Assembly: GCA_009746045.1 (NCBI GenBank)
Contig: RPFO01000310.1
Location: 1,126,234 to 1,186,233 of the forward strand
Source: Mesostigma viride
Lineage: Eukaryota > Streptophyta > Mesostigmatophyceae > Mesostigmatales > Mesostigmataceae
Reading direction: 5' to 3'
DNA: 60,000 nucleotides
The translations under genes and the position numbers were made by a program. Positions 33,224 through 45,417 of the stretch are shown in pieces. The first letter of the stretch is position 1. Every line of letters starts with the position of its first letter. The notes under the pieces were generated by a model. That model did no database searches. It was not told where the DNA came from and saw only the letters and a program-made list of their open reading frames with translations.

Positions 33224-36200
33224 GCTATGAGGGACGTATTCGCAGAGATTGACTGGCCTGCCTGCCAGTTGAATCCTCAACCTGGGCTTCTTGCCAGTCT
33301 GGAGGCTATGATGCCAGGCATACAGGAAACCTGGACAGTTGCGCAGACCGCTGGCCGCATGGGGGTGATGGTGAAGGGCAGCGCCTTGAATGCGGCGAGA
33401 CTGGGCAAACAGCTCAAGCAAGAAGGTCAGCGCAGCAGGGAGCAGCTGACCCGGGCGCAGGTGCAAGAAGAGGCCATGCACCGCAAGCTGGCCCACCTTC
33501 GCCGGAACAGCGCGGACACGGCTGCGGCAAGGGAGCGGGATGACGCGGTGCAGGCGTATGCGAGCAGCCTTCACGCTCTGTGTGAGACTTTGAAGAAGAA
33601 GGCAGGCCTGTCGGAGCAGCGACACATGCAGCAGCTGACGCTAAGGGAAGCCTTGGGTTTGTTTGACAACAGCCAAGAGACATTGCCTGCTAGAGATGCG
33701 GGGAAAGGGCTTGAGCCAGACATGGAGTCAGCCGGCCGGCTGGCGCTTGAGCAGCTGAGGGAGGTGGTGAAGGACTGCAATGATGAGCTGATGCCTGCAG
33801 CGGTGGCTACACAGAAAGCAGTGGAGCATTTGCAGGCCTGCTTGGAGACACAGGAAAGCATCGCAACGAAATTGCGGGGTCGTCTGGACGCTGCTGTCCA
33901 ATCAGGGCAGCGGTTTGCAGCCTCGGTGCTTTCCCAGCTGAAGGGTGAGACTCCCGAGGAGGATGGCAGACATGCACGCAAGATGTCAGAGATAACGTCC
34001 TTGCAAGAGAAGGAGATGCGCAGGATGATGGCCCTGCGAGAGAGCATCCCAGGGACCCTGTCTCGCCTGGCTGCTGCCCAGCAGGAGAGTAGGCTGATCC
34101 AACGACAGCTGAGGGATACTCGCAACCAAATAAAAGACGCGGAGGATGATGGGCTCACGGGGCAGCTGCAACAGCTCAAGGAGAAGGAGAGGGCGCTGCT
34201 GGAGAAAGCCTCCAAGTTGGCTGCTGAACAAGCCGCGCTGTCTGAGTCGTTGGCAGATGCCAAGCTGCAGCAGTGGTACCCCGACTTGCTGGCGCAGGAG
34301 GAGCGCATCAAGGAGCTGCACAAGTTCCTACCGGCGGGCACCAGCAGGGACCTCATGGACAATGACTGGAACCTGTCCAAGTTCCAGGACAGCGCAGGCA
34401 AGCTTCTCATGTCAGGCAGGGGTGTATGGCGGGTGCGGCTGATGGAGGATTGGAACGGGAAGCAGTGGGTGGTGAAGGCAATGGGGCCGGGGTCGGAGTT
34501 ACGGCGGGAGGTCAACCGACTGAAGGCGTTGCAGCACCCGCTGGTGATCCCCCTGGAGCGGGTGTTCATCGACAACAACGTGGCCTACCTGCAGATGCCC
34601 TACTACAAGAATGGGAACTTGCGTGGCTGGGTTGACAGCATCGTGGGCTCCCAGAAGGGGGCAGCGAGTCTGACCACCCAGCAGGGTGCGCAGATCTGGA
34701 GCACGATGAAGCAGGTCTTCCAGGCGGTGGCCTTTCTCCACCGCAAGGGCATCGTGCACCGCGACCTCAAGCCGGAGAATGTGCTGCTGCAGGATGATGG
34801 CCAGATCGCGCTGTGTGACTTTGGGGTCAGCCACGATGTGCTGGCGCACCTGCAGACGACCAAGGCAACGCTGGCCGTGGGGGGATACACCGCGTGCTAT
34901 GCCGCCCCGGAGGTGCTTGCGGGGAAGGGCGTGTCCGCAAGCAACCCGTACGCCGAGGACCTGTGGTCCCTGGGGGTGATGCTGCTGGAGCTGGCAGGGA
35001 CCCGGATGTCTTGGAACGCGGCGACCTCTCGCTTGGAGGATGAGCAGGGTCGCCCCATCAACACAGCCGACTTGCTGGTGGGCAAGTCCAAGTGGCACCG
35101 CGATCTGATCACCCTGGCTGACTCCCTGCTTCAGAGGGACCCTGACGCCCGGCCCAGCGCTGAGGCAGTCCTTGCCTGCGAGTTCTTCCAACAAGACCCC
35201 TCCGCCAGCCAGGTGCAGCAAAACCGCCACCTGCTGCTGCTGACCAGCCACCTGGCGAAGCTGCGGCAGAGTCCTCAGGTGGGCGGACGGCCCAAGACCC
35301 ACGTGATGAGGTTGGACGTGTGCGAGGGGCCCGGCATGGTTGCCCCGGTGCTGGCGCTGTTTGCTCGGGAGGACGTCAAGCCCGAGGAGACGGTGGTGGG
35401 CGAACATGCGGGCGTGCGCATCCCTCTCTCCGAGGTGCTGCACAACTTCTTTGAGGCGGTGGTGCTGCCCGCTGCTGGCCTGTTTGAGCAGGGCAAGGGG
35501 GATGGCGAGGATGCCAGTGGGTCTGGAGCGGCCTCCCAGGTGCGCGAAGGGGTGGCCTTCCTTCCCAGGGTTTGCCAGGCCAGGGACGCCAAGGCCGTGG
35601 AGACCCACCGGCAGCGGCTGCGCACAGTGGGCAAGATCTTGGCCAAGGCGGTGCTGCAGTGCATCCACGTGCCGGTGCAGTTTTGCAGCGCGCTCTTCTG
35701 TGCGCTGGTGGCCAAGGATGACCTCACGCAGTACAGCACGGCCGACTGCCTGGAGATGCTGGCGGAGTTTGACCCCACCGACGCGCGCCGCATGCGCGTC
35801 ACGCTGGCCATGAAGCACGGGGACGGCGAATCGGGGATCACCCTGGGGGCCCTCATGGGCGATGCCGGCGCGGACGAGACCCTCATGACGGATGCCAACA
35901 AAGACCTGCTCGTGCGCAAGGCGATCCACCACCGCCTGGTCTTGACGCGGGCGGCCGAGCTCGCAGGGGTGCGCGCCGGCTTCCTGTGCCTCGACTGGGA
36001 GCCCCTGCTGGGTGTGCTCTCGCCGTTTGACCTGATGACCCTCTTCTTTGGGACGGACTACTTGGACGTCAGCCACATAAGCCAGGCGTTCCAGCTGGAC
36101 ACGGCCAGCTGGGAGGGCAGGGAGGTGCAGGGGAAGCAGGCGTGGGAGTGGCTGCAACGCTTCCTGCACGAGGCCTCGGAAACGTCCCTGCGCCTGTTCA

Positions 36201-36676
36201 GCATCTGTGCCCTGGGCGGCGCAAAGTCCTGGTGGTCGGGCATGTGTGCCGTGAAGAGGCTGACCTCTGCCAGCAACGGGGGCCTGCCGGAGTTCTCCCG
36301 TGAGTCGGGCTCCCTGTACCTCCCTCTCCCTGGTAACGACGGCTGCCCCTCGTACGAGGCGTTCAGCGCGCGCATGTTTGCGGCGCTCAAGGTGCACGGG
36401 GAGTACGGCCAGCGCACCGAGGCGCAGCGCGCCCAGAAGATGGGCATGGAGGAGATGCAGGGTGTGGTGCGGGCGATGGCGGGGCAGGTGAGGGCGGGGG
36501 GCTGGTACCGCTGCCCCAACGGCCACCTGTACTGCATCACCGAGTGTGGCGGTGCCATGCAGGAGAGCACGTGTCCCACCTGTGGGAAAGGCATTGGCGG
36601 GAGCCAGCACCGGTTGAGGGGTGACAATGCGAATGCTCTGGACGTGGATGGGGCGCAGAGACCTGCATGGAACTGA
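33224..36676 (+). CDS. Gene 3 kinase exon, intact: coiled coil-kinase-HECT-like-RZ finger
   Basis: A 3,453-nt terminal exon, 1,150 codons plus TGA, entered in phase 0 after 'gatggggaccag'. Residues ~60-390 are long amphipathic helix. Residues ~400-660 are a protein kinase: Lys 418 in 'WVVKAM', an RREV helix-C glutamate, HRD (Asp 514), DFG (Asp 532) and APE (Glu 563). Residues ~694-1060 resemble a HECT domain: 'VLHNFFEAVVLPAAGLFEQ', 'RTVGKILAKAVLQ', 'ECLRRF'-like linker segments, and 'LFFGTDYLDV' in the C-lobe region. The usual catalytic Cys before the LP motif is not visible. Residues ~1090-1128 are an RZ-type zinc finger (C-x3-H-x6-C then C-x2-C, core 'WYRCPNGHLYCITECGG'), known from RNF213 and ZNFX1. 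RNF213's RZ finger supports ubiquitin transfer. Joined to exons E-J and the terminal exon, the predicted protein is ~1,370 residues plus an unknown N-terminus. Probable cytosolic signalling or ubiquitin-linked sensor; the function is inference. Confidence 0.8.
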   Translation, partial: AMRDVFAEIDWPACQLNPQPGLLASLEAMMPGIQETWTVAQTAGRMGVMVKGSALNAARLGKQLKQEGQRSREQLTRAQVQEEAMHRKLAHLRRNSADTAAARERDDAVQAYASSLHALCETLKKKAGLSEQRHMQQLTLREALGLFDNSQETLPARDAGKGLEPDMESAGRLALEQLREVVKDCNDELMPAAVATQKAVEHLQACLETQESIATKLRGRLDAAVQSGQRFAASVLSQLKGETPEEDGRHARKMSEITSLQEKEMRRMMALRESIPGTLSRLAAAQQESRLIQRQLRDTRNQIKDAEDDGLTGQLQQLKEKERALLEKASKLAAEQAALSESLADAKLQQWYPDLLAQEERIKELHKFLPAGTSRDLMDNDWNLSKFQDSAGKLLMSGRGVWRVRLMEDWNGKQWVVKAMGPGSELRREVNRLKALQHPLVIPLERVFIDNNVAYLQMPYYKNGNLRGWVDSIVGSQKGAASLTTQQGAQIWSTMKQVFQAVAFLHRKGIVHRDLKPENVLLQDDGQIALCDFGVSHDVLAHLQTTKATLAVGGYTACYAAPEVLAGKGVSASNPYAEDLWSLGVMLLELAGTRMSWNAATSRLEDEQGRPINTADLLVGKSKWHRDLITLADSLLQRDPDARPSAEAVLACEFFQQDPSASQVQQNRHLLLLTSHLAKLRQSPQVGGRPKTHVMRLDVCEGPGMVAPVLALFAREDVKPEETVVGEHAGVRIPLSEVLHNFFEAVVLPAAGLFEQGKGDGEDASGSGAASQVREGVAFLPRVCQARDAKAVETHRQRLRTVGKILAKAVLQCIHVPVQFCSALFCALVAKDDLTQYSTADCLEMLAEFDPTDARRMRVTLAMKHGDGESGITLGALMGDAGADETLMTDANKDLLVRKAIHHRLVLTRAAELAGVRAGFLCLDWEPLLGVLSPFDLMTLFFGTDYLDVSHISQAFQLDTASWEGREVQGKQAWEWLQRFLHEASETSLRLFSICALGGAKSWWSGMCAVKRLTSASNGGLPEFSRESGSLYLPLPGNDGCPSYEAFSARMFAALKVHGEYGQRTEAQRAQKMGMEEMQGVVRAMAGQVRAGGWYRCPNGHLYCITECGGAMQESTCPTCGKGIGGSQHRLRGDNANALDVDGAQRPAWN

Positions 36677-37525
36677 GCGGCCGCTGCGTCTGCATGGCCT
36701 GTAGCCATGCCGCCATTTGTGCGACCGGAAAAATTGCCATTGCCTCAATTTGCTCGATTCGAAGGGCCCGAGCATACTTAGCATGAGATACAAACAGGAG
36801 TGCATAAGGGTGACAACACGTCATGGACCATCCTCAGAGACGGCCAGGTGCATCTACACAAATTCGATGCGATGCTATGCACACGGTCTGGTGTGGGCAG
36901 CTGATCTGCGGCAGTGCTGACAATGTTGGGGTGAAATTTGCATGGTGCCACACTCTCCTCTTCCACGCATTCTTTGGTACAAAGCCAAGGGCTTTATCTG
37001 TCACACCTCATTAAGCCCTTCAAGTCTGCCTTGTACAGCAGTGAACATTATTTGCCTAGTTTGTCCTAGTTCGCCTGCACAACCGGGATGTGGATTAAGG
37101 TTTGGGGAGATCTGCTACTCTTGACTGTGATGCATTCAACTCGGTTACGTGCATGGGCGTTTGGAATGATGTCGGCAACAGCTAGGTGCACACTAGCCAC
37201 TTGCAGACGGGCATGTAGAGGTTTTGACGTTTGCAGCTAGCTAGTTATTGTCATAAGCACTGGTTGTCTCTTTGATACTGGTGCTTGCTACTGAATGGCA
37301 TGCGTGCCAATCCTGAGGGGTGTTTCATCGATAAGTTGGTGAAAGGATGACATTGAGAGAAGATTTTCAAGACAAAGTTTAAACAAATTATCAATGGCAA
37401 CATGGGAGAAAAATCTTCTGATATAAGAGGGAAGATACAAAAACAATGCATGCATAATTGTAGTGACGAAAAGTGTGCAAATAGGCCATTGCCACATGAT
37501 TCACGAAAAACCAACGCTGCCTGCC
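36677..37525 (+). other. 3' flank of gene 3
   Basis: About 850 bp homologous to the flanks of genes 1 and 2. No gene recognised. Confidence 0.5.
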
Positions 37526-38815
37526 TATACTCTATTGTTTACTATGTAGTTCCACCACAAGAATGAACAGCTTCATGGTGACAGGACACAACCTTGCCAA
37601 CGGCCTGCCTGCCTGCTCTATTGTTTACTATATAGTTCCACCACAAGAATGAACAGGTTCATGGTGACAGGACACAACCTTGCCAACGGCCTGCCTGCCT
37701 GCTAGCTCTATTGTTTGCTATATAGTTCCACCACAAGAATGAACAGGTTCATGGTGACAGCACACTACCTTGCCAACGGCCTGCCTGCCTGCTCTATTGT
37801 TTACTATATAGTTCCACCACAAGAATGAACAGGTTCATGGTGACAGGACACAACCTTGCCAACGGCCTGCCTGCCTGCTCTATTGTTTACTATGTAGTTC
37901 CACCACAAGAATGAACAGGTTCGTGGTGACAGGACACAACCTTGCCAACGGCCTGCCTGCCTGCTCTATTGTTTACTATATAGTTGCACCACAAGAATGA
38001 ACAGGTTCATGGTGACAGGACACAACCTTGCCAACGGCCTGCCTGCTCTGTTGTTTACTATATAGTTCCACCACAAGAATGAACAGGTTCGTGGTGACAG
38101 GACACAACCTTGCCAACGGCCTGCCTGCCTGCTCTATTGTTTACCATGTAGTTCCACCACAAGAATGAACAGGTTCATGGTGACAGGACACAACCTTGCC
38201 AACGGCCTGCCTGCCTGCTCTATTGTTTACTATGTAGTTCCACCACAAGAATGAACAGGTTCATGGTGACAGGACACAACCTTGCCAACGGCCTGCCTGC
38301 CTGCTCTATTGTTTACTATATAGTTCCACCACAAGAATGAACAGGTTCATGGTGACAGGACACAACCTCGCCAACGGCCTGCCTGCCTGCTCTATTGTTT
38401 ACTATACAGTTCCACCACAAGAATGAACAGCTTCATGGTGACAGGACACAACCTTGCCAACGGCCTGCCTGCCTGCTCTATTGTTTACTGTATAGTTCCA
38501 CCACAAGAATGAACAGGTTCATGGTGACAGGACACAACCTCGCCAACGGCCTGCCTGCCTGCTCTATTGTTTACTATATAGTTCCACCACAAGAATGTAC
38601 AGGTTCATGGTGACAGGACACAACCTTGCCAACGGCCTGCCTGCTCTATTGTTTACTATATAGTTCCACCACAAGAATGAACAGGTTCATGGTGACAGGA
38701 CACAACCTTGCCAACGGCCTGCCTGCCTGCTCTATTGTTTACTATATAGTTCCACCACAAGAATGAACAGGTTCATGGTGACAGGACACAACCTTGCCAA
38801 CGGCCTGCCTGCAGT
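37526..38815 (+). repeat. 86-bp minisatellite, ~15 copies (gene 3)
   Basis: The longest of the three arrays of this unit. The word 'gaatgaacag' appears at 37561, 37647, 37737, 37823 and so on to about 38763, mostly every 86 bp. Occasional units lack one 'cctg'. Confidence 0.9.
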
Positions 38816-41084
38816 AGGCATGGTGGGGTGCTGCCGTGTGGAGTTGTTGAGTTGAGTTGAGTTGAGTTGAGCTAGTTGATCAAGTTTATTCCCGCGCCGA
38901 TGGTCCAACAGGGTTATTATAACAGTGGATCCAAAATCTGGTCAGACCTTATGGGGGTGGCAAACAAGTGCGAAGTGTGCACCGACGTGGTCGACCCCTC
39001 GTACAGCGTGCAGATGACAGCAACTAGGGGGGTGGGCATGCCAGCGTGGGCATTGAAGGACAATCCACAGAGTGTCCCAGCGGTGGTTTGGCAGCGGTGA
39101 GGGCACAGCCAGGTATTATTGTTTCAGCCCGACATATAGCCCGCAGAATAACGATAGGGATTTGTGCGCGGACTTGCCTCTGTTTAATACCTACTCGAGA
39201 GATTCCGGGGAACCGGATTTGTTTGCGATGGCATTTCATTTTGGGTTCCCGGCCTCGAGCTTGGCGCTCTGAACCTGGACTGGTCCGGATCTGGCCGGGG
39301 AACGCCAACAAAAGCACGCCAGCAGGTCGACCCCTTGTACTGTGTGCCGATGATAGCACTCAGGGAGTGGGTACGCCAGCACGAGGGAGTACAGGCCACG
39401 GATATCAGGGAGTGTCCCAGCAGTGGTGGGCACAGCCAAGGATGATTGTTTCAGCCCACATAACCTGCGAATTTAAAAGAGGAACCTGTACGAATGTTCA
39501 CCTCTGGTTACTAACACTACCTCAAGCACAGGCACGCGCAGACAAGGCAGGCGCGTCAGATCGGTGAGCTGGCACCAAGCCCACCCAGCCCGGGCGCGTT
39601 ATCCCTGCATGGTCTCCCCCTGGCTGCGCGCGCCCGCCCAGGTCGTCACCATCATTGGACCTTCCAGGACAGGCTCCGTCGGGGCATGTGCTATCCCTGA
39701 GAAGACTGTCAGGCGCGAGCCCGGGGGCATGGATTCATCACGCGTGACAGCGCTATCCCTGAGAAGACAGGCGCGAGCCCGGGGGCATCCAGATTCATCA
39801 CGCATCTGGTGGCAGATGATCCGCAAAGATTGCTGGCAGAAGGTTGTGTTAGCCACAGTCCCCAAATCCGTGGGGAAGCTGCGTGTGACGCGGATTGGCA
39901 AACAATGTGGGCCGTGGCGCCTGCCCTCGTACCACTAGATCGACTGCTTGAAACTCCACCATCCATCCCACCCCACTCATGGAGGATTTATGCCCTTGTG
40001 GCGCAGTGATGTGTTTTGATTTATTATTATATCATCAGCCAACAATGATGTTCTACAAAGGTCTAAACCCCAGCTGGGCCCAGCACCCCAGCGTGTAGGA
40101 TAACGCATGATTAGAAAGCGAAACAGAGGCATGCACACTTCCGTATCATGGCACCACCAACGTCAACCAGGCACTAGAGGCCAGCTAGTTTGGGCGGTGC
40201 ATGTAATGGAGACAAGAAAAGGTTACCAGCGACTGTCAGGCTTTCAACGCCGCAGTATCTGCTGAAGGCTTCCCCATGCACTCATGCATTATGACGCAAC
40301 ATGACCACAACATCGATGCTCTCATACCTGGCAGCCGCCCCATGCCCAAAGGGACATGGTCTGGACACTTCCCACCCCCATGTCACCTGGCCACCCCATC
40401 CCCCAGGCAGCGCGGCGGAAGCTGCAGGCCATACTGGTCAAAGAACTGGGCACTGGGAAAGGCCTTGCACGCACATGCCCACGCGAATACGATCTTGTAT
40501 GCTTGCACATAGGACTGGGACGTACGGGGAAGGGAAGGCAGCTGCCCAATCACACGCCGGGTCGCCGGCCATGACTTCACCATTGCTTCCTCGAGCTTGC
40601 TTGTGCTTCCCTGGTACGTGGTGCACCGCCCACCTCGTGCCGGACCAGCACCGCCTTCATCCATAGTTCGGCCACTTTGATAGAGGCACAGAAGCGGCTT
40701 GTGTTCAACCCCCTGGCCGGTATTCCGTATCTACCAGTCAAGTAAGCCCTGACATTAACCTGCGTGGCTCCGGGGGGCCAAGCCTTTCTCAGCAACCGGC
40801 TGGCGCTTACTTGGCTGGTCAGACGTCTTCCGTTTGGTTGAAAACCACAACAACCCCAGTCACCCCTCCTTTCTCTGGGGGTCATCCGTGCTGAATCATC
40901 CACTCCATGTGGTGCAACCCAGGCCAGGACGAAGATCAAAAGTCTCCCTCTTCGCACCATATGACAGGAATCCATAATGCGCAGCTGAGGTTGCAGTCAC
41001 AGCTCCCGAACAGCTGGCCTCCTCTTTTCTGCGCAGCCCTGCTGAAGCAAGTGCATGGAATATGTGAGGTACCATGTGACCAGT
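38816..41084 (+). other. Intergenic block, part 1 (second copy)
   Basis: Homologous to 19886-22139, starting with a (GAGTT)n run at about 38838-38868. A local tandem duplication is found only here, near 39698-39790, where 'gagaagac' and 'gcgcgagcccgggggcat' occur twice about 60 bp apart. No gene recognised. Confidence 0.5.
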
Positions 41085-41395
41085 CAAGATGTTGGGTGGA
41101 GCTGTGGTTGCGTGACGAACAGGTGGAGAATGCTCTATCATACGCCAATGTGAGGTCGGGTGTTATACCAGTCAGCATGTTGGGTGGAGCTGTAGTTGCG
41201 TGACAAACAGGCGGAGAATGCTCTATCATGCGCCAATGTGAGGTCGGGTGTTATATCAGTTAGCATGTTGGGTGGAGCTGTGGTTGCATGACGAACAGGC
41301 GGAGAATGCTCTATCATACGCCAATGTGAGGTCGCGTGTTATAACACAGTCAGTATGTTGGGTGGAGCTGTAGTTGCGTGACCAACGGGTGGAGA
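41085..41395 (+). repeat. 88-bp minisatellite, ~3 copies
   Basis: The same unit as at 22140, with far fewer copies. Confidence 0.9.
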
Positions 41396-41800
41396 AAGCA
41401 ACTATCTGTGGCACTTGCTTGAGTCCTGAGTGCCAGAAGCGCGTGTGAGGACATGTGGACGAAGCGATAGTGTTGAGGGGGGCAGCATGGGGGTGACATG
41501 CATGTCCTGCTAAGGAGCAGAGGAAGCAACTGCAAGGAACTGGCAGTCAAACGACGAAGCAAAGACCTTACCCCGGAAATGGAGCCTTTTGCTGTGTCAG
41601 CACAATGTGCCAAGGAATCATGCAGGGAAGGTTGGACCAGGTTTACTTCATCAACATTCCTGCCTCTGTACCCTTGCTAGGGGAAGTTAAGGGGGAATCT
41701 CCAGGTTCAGGCCACAGGGAAGGGGATGCTGGCAAGCAGACGAATGCCACTGCAAGGGGCCCAAACTACCCAATGAAGGAAACAGGCAGGGTCGCTCATC
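41396..41800 (+). other. Spacer between the 88-bp and 78-bp arrays (second copy)
   Basis: Homologous to 22816-23210. No gene recognised. Confidence 0.5.
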
Positions 41801-42570
41801 GAAGCAGCCTAGCCCTCAGCGGTACCTGATCCCGTCGCTGGCTCACCAAGACATGCTGCAATACGTTTGGAACCCATCGAAGCAGCCTGGCCCTCAGCGG
41901 TACCTGATCCCGTCGCTGGCTAACCAAGGCATGCTGCAATACGTTTGGAACCCATCGAAGCAGCCTGGCCCTCAGCGGTACCTGATCCCGTCGCTGGCTC
42001 ACCAAGGCATGCTGCAATACGTTTGGAACCCATCGAAGCAGCCTAGCCCTCAGCGGTACCTGATCCCGTCGCTGGCTCACCAAGGCATGCTGCAATACGT
42101 TTGGAACCCATCGAAGCAGCCTGGCCCTCAGCGGTACCTGATCCCGTCGCTGGCTCACCAAGGCATGCTGCAATACGTTTGGAACCCATCGAAGCAGCCT
42201 GGCCCTCAGCGGTACCTGATCCCGTCGCTGGCTCACCAAGGCATGCTGCAATACGTTTGGAACCCATCGAAGCAGCCTAGCCCTCAGCGGTACCTGATCC
42301 CGTCGCTGGCTCACCAAGGCATGCTGCAATACGTTTGGAACCCATCGAAGCAGCCTAGCCCTCAGCGGTACCTGATCCCGTCGCTGGTTCACCAAGGCAT
42401 GCTGCAATACGTTTGGAACCCATCGAAGCAGCCTAGCCCTCAGCGGTACCTGATCCCGTCGCTGGCTAACCAAGGCATGCTGCAATACGTTTGGAACCCA
42501 TCGAAGCAGCCTGGCCCTCAGCGGTACCTGATCCCGTCGCTGGCTCACCAAGGCATGCCGCAATAGTTTT
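41801..42570 (+). repeat. 78-bp minisatellite, ~10 copies
   Basis: The same unit as at 23211, with a slightly higher copy number. Open frames on both strands are again by-products of the 3n period. Confidence 0.9.
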
Positions 42571-44600
42571 AGAAGCCGGGCCCTGCCTGGATTGGGGAGG
42601 TGTCAAGGAGGAAGGTCAGGGGGGAAAAAAAAGGGGCGCAAAGACCGCTGGTAAGTCAGAGTGTCATAATGCTGGTGCAATGCCGCACATCGCAACATCA
42701 TCTCTCCTGCATGGCGAGGCAGCGTTCGTGCTTGCCTGTCCTTAGACTGACACGACGGGAAAACATGACACTCAAATTTCTCAGTTAAGCATAGCCAAAA
42801 ACGAAATAATCGCACTTTCTCGGAATGGTCTACCAGCCTACCGCACCTTGAAAGATCGGCGCCCATGTCAGTAGACCAACTTGAAATGGCGTAATCTAGA
42901 AAACTGGCTTACCGTGCAAATCTGCGGACAGGACACCATTTATGCAGGTGCCATCACGATAGCATATGCAAGCTTGCCGGGATGATAAACCTCCAACAGC
43001 GACGAGACCGTGACTTGCCATGACAGTATTGCCCGTCACGAGTTCCACAGAGAAACAAATATTTAGTGCCAACAGCAACGCGCAGCTAGGAGTTTGTAAT
43101 CGGCGTCCTGTGATGCAGGATAATAGTTATGAACGCGATAGGCATGAACGATGTGACAGACCGGGCAAACCGCAAACCCTGCCTGTGCTCTGGCCGCAAT
43201 CTCATCCCATGATGACTAGAGCTATGAATGATCTCATACGGCGGGCAGAGAACAGCGAAGGGCAACGTACAACTTCCACTAAAAGAGTAGCCCACCCACG
43301 GTCGACTATGCAGTTCTCGCCAGCAAAGCATATGGATTGATTTGTCGGAAGGCTTCATGCCTACAACCTGCGGGACCGTCAGGAGGATATGGTGGGTTGG
43401 ATCCTCTACGCTTCCACAGCAGCCTCTTTTGCGTGAGAGGCTTTTTGAAACCGCCAGCGGACATGATGTTACCGGAAATCTTAGCCTGCCATTTTTTCCC
43501 CGTTGGATTTGTGTTACTTGCGTGTATGTGCTGCATGAATGCACATTCGACGTGCATGCCACGCATAGATTTCTGGTTTTGCGCCAAGTCACGTGCACGC
43601 CAGTGACGCCACAGCAGGCCACACGGTCCACGGCGCTGCCAGCAAAGATCACCGCACAACTTTATCCGAAGGCAGCAGAATTATTCGCGCGGGAAGGTAA
43701 GTACGCAAAGTACATACACGTGGCCTAGCTGGCGGACCGTAATGTAAAGCAAATTACTTCGCGCTGGGGATGCCAAGAAAACGGAAAGACCATTTTTTTG
43801 TGCAAGTGTTTAATATAACCGTTCCCCCCGGTCCCTTTCTCGGACTTCTCGTTGTCTACAATCTACCTAGTTGAACAATTCAAGTCGAACGAAGCACGGG
43901 GCCCAGCCTTAAGGGCCGGAGAATAGCGTGTTGTAGCTGTTTCTGGTACCAGAATGCTGAAGAGGTGGTGTGGATACTTGTGCTAGTCAGACTGTTCCCG
44001 CCCCTCTAAACACGAGATAAAACATCTGTGAGCAGATGAAGGGCTGCAAAGTTTTGCAATTCCATGCATCGCATCGGCGAATAGCGAGGCGCGAGTAAAG
44101 CGGAACGAGAAGGCTGCCAGTATTCGTGCACTGCCGTCGGCTTTCCACCGCATTCTCGTCTTTCAACAATGGTAAGAGATTGCGAGATTGGCTGGCGCAT
44201 GCATAATAATTCCCCCCTCTGCACCTTGCAAATCTGGCATGCTGTACTGGAAAATGCTCACACTGTCGGTACCGCATCCAAGCAAGCATGAGGTGCCTTG
44301 AGTTACTACCTTGGGTGCCTTGAGTTTCCTTCACTGCCTATTGCTTTTACTTAATCCTTGTTAGGATTTGGACGTTGCTCAAGAGTGATCGCGCATATCC
44401 ATGCCCAGTCGTCCTTACCTGACTATCTTTTCTTCTTGGTTGTATTTAGTAACAAATATGCTGCTATTATCATTTTAAATATTTCTGGTCAAGGGACAAC
44501 AGGCACCCCTCGGTGATTGGGAGGTGGCGTTTGTGGATTAAGCGTATGTCAGGGATGGCTTTGGGCTATTGCAGGGAGCTAAACATCTCAGAGGTGCAAG
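42571..44600 (+). other. Intergenic block, part 2 (second copy)
   Basis: Homologous to 23901-26094 but clearly diverged, with indels. No gene recognised. Confidence 0.45.
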
Positions 44601-45260
44601 CTAAGGGCAAGCATGGACCAGCGAATGTGGTGCACGTGTGTCTCATCGCTTGCTTGGCCAGCATGCCTGGTTCCTGTGGATGCTGAGGGCAAGCATGGAC
44701 CAGCGCATGGGGTGCATGTGTGTCTCATCGCTTGCTTGGCCAGCATGCCTAGTTCCTGTGGATGCTGAGGGCAAGCATGGACCAGCGCACAGGGTGCACG
44801 TGTGTCTCATCGCTTGCTTGGCCAGCATGCCTGGTTCCTGTGGATGCTGAGGGCAAGCATGGACCAGCGCACGGGGTGCACGTGTGTCTCATCGCTTGCT
44901 TGGCCAGCATGCCTGGTTCCTGTGGATGCTGAGGGCAAGCATGGACCAGCGCGCGCATGGGGTGCACGTGTGTCTCATCGCTTGCTTGGCCAGCATGCCT
45001 GGTTCCTGTGGATGCTGAGGGCAAGCATGGACCAGCGAATGGGTTGCACGTGTGTCTCATCGCTTGCTTGGCCCGCATGCCTGGTTCCTGCGGATGCTGA
45101 GGGCAAGCATGGACCAGCGCATGTGCTGCGCGTGTGTCTCATCGCTTGCTTGGCCAGCATGCCTGGTTCCTGCGGATGCTGAGGGCAAGCATGGACCAGC
45201 GCATGTGCTGCACGTGTGTCTCATCGCTTGCTTGGCCAGCATGCCTGGTTCAAGTGACTG
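44601..45260 (+). repeat. 82-bp minisatellite, ~8 copies
   Basis: The same unit as at 26095, with one copy 4 bp longer near 44951. It ends directly before the first ANK intron of gene 4. Confidence 0.85.
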
Positions 45261-45321
45261 CTGATGTACCTGTGTGCATGCTGCGGGTTTGTCTTGGGAT
45301 TTCTCTGGCTGCTGCGTTCAG

Positions 45322-45417
45322 GCCGACAACCCGCTGCACAAGGCAATACAAGAAGGCTGTCTAGAAGATGTCCAGCAGCTGATCTCAACTGGTGCAGACG
45401 TTGAGGTCAAGAACGAG
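45322..45417 (+). CDS. Gene 4 ANK exon K (first repeat)
   Basis: The exon is 96 nt, phase 0/0, acceptor 'ctgcgttcag' and donor GTCAGT at 45418. It reads A-D-N-PLHKAI, QEGC, LEDVQQLISTGADVEVK. It has the same shortened start and the same place after the 82-bp array as exon E of gene 3. Confidence 0.75.
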
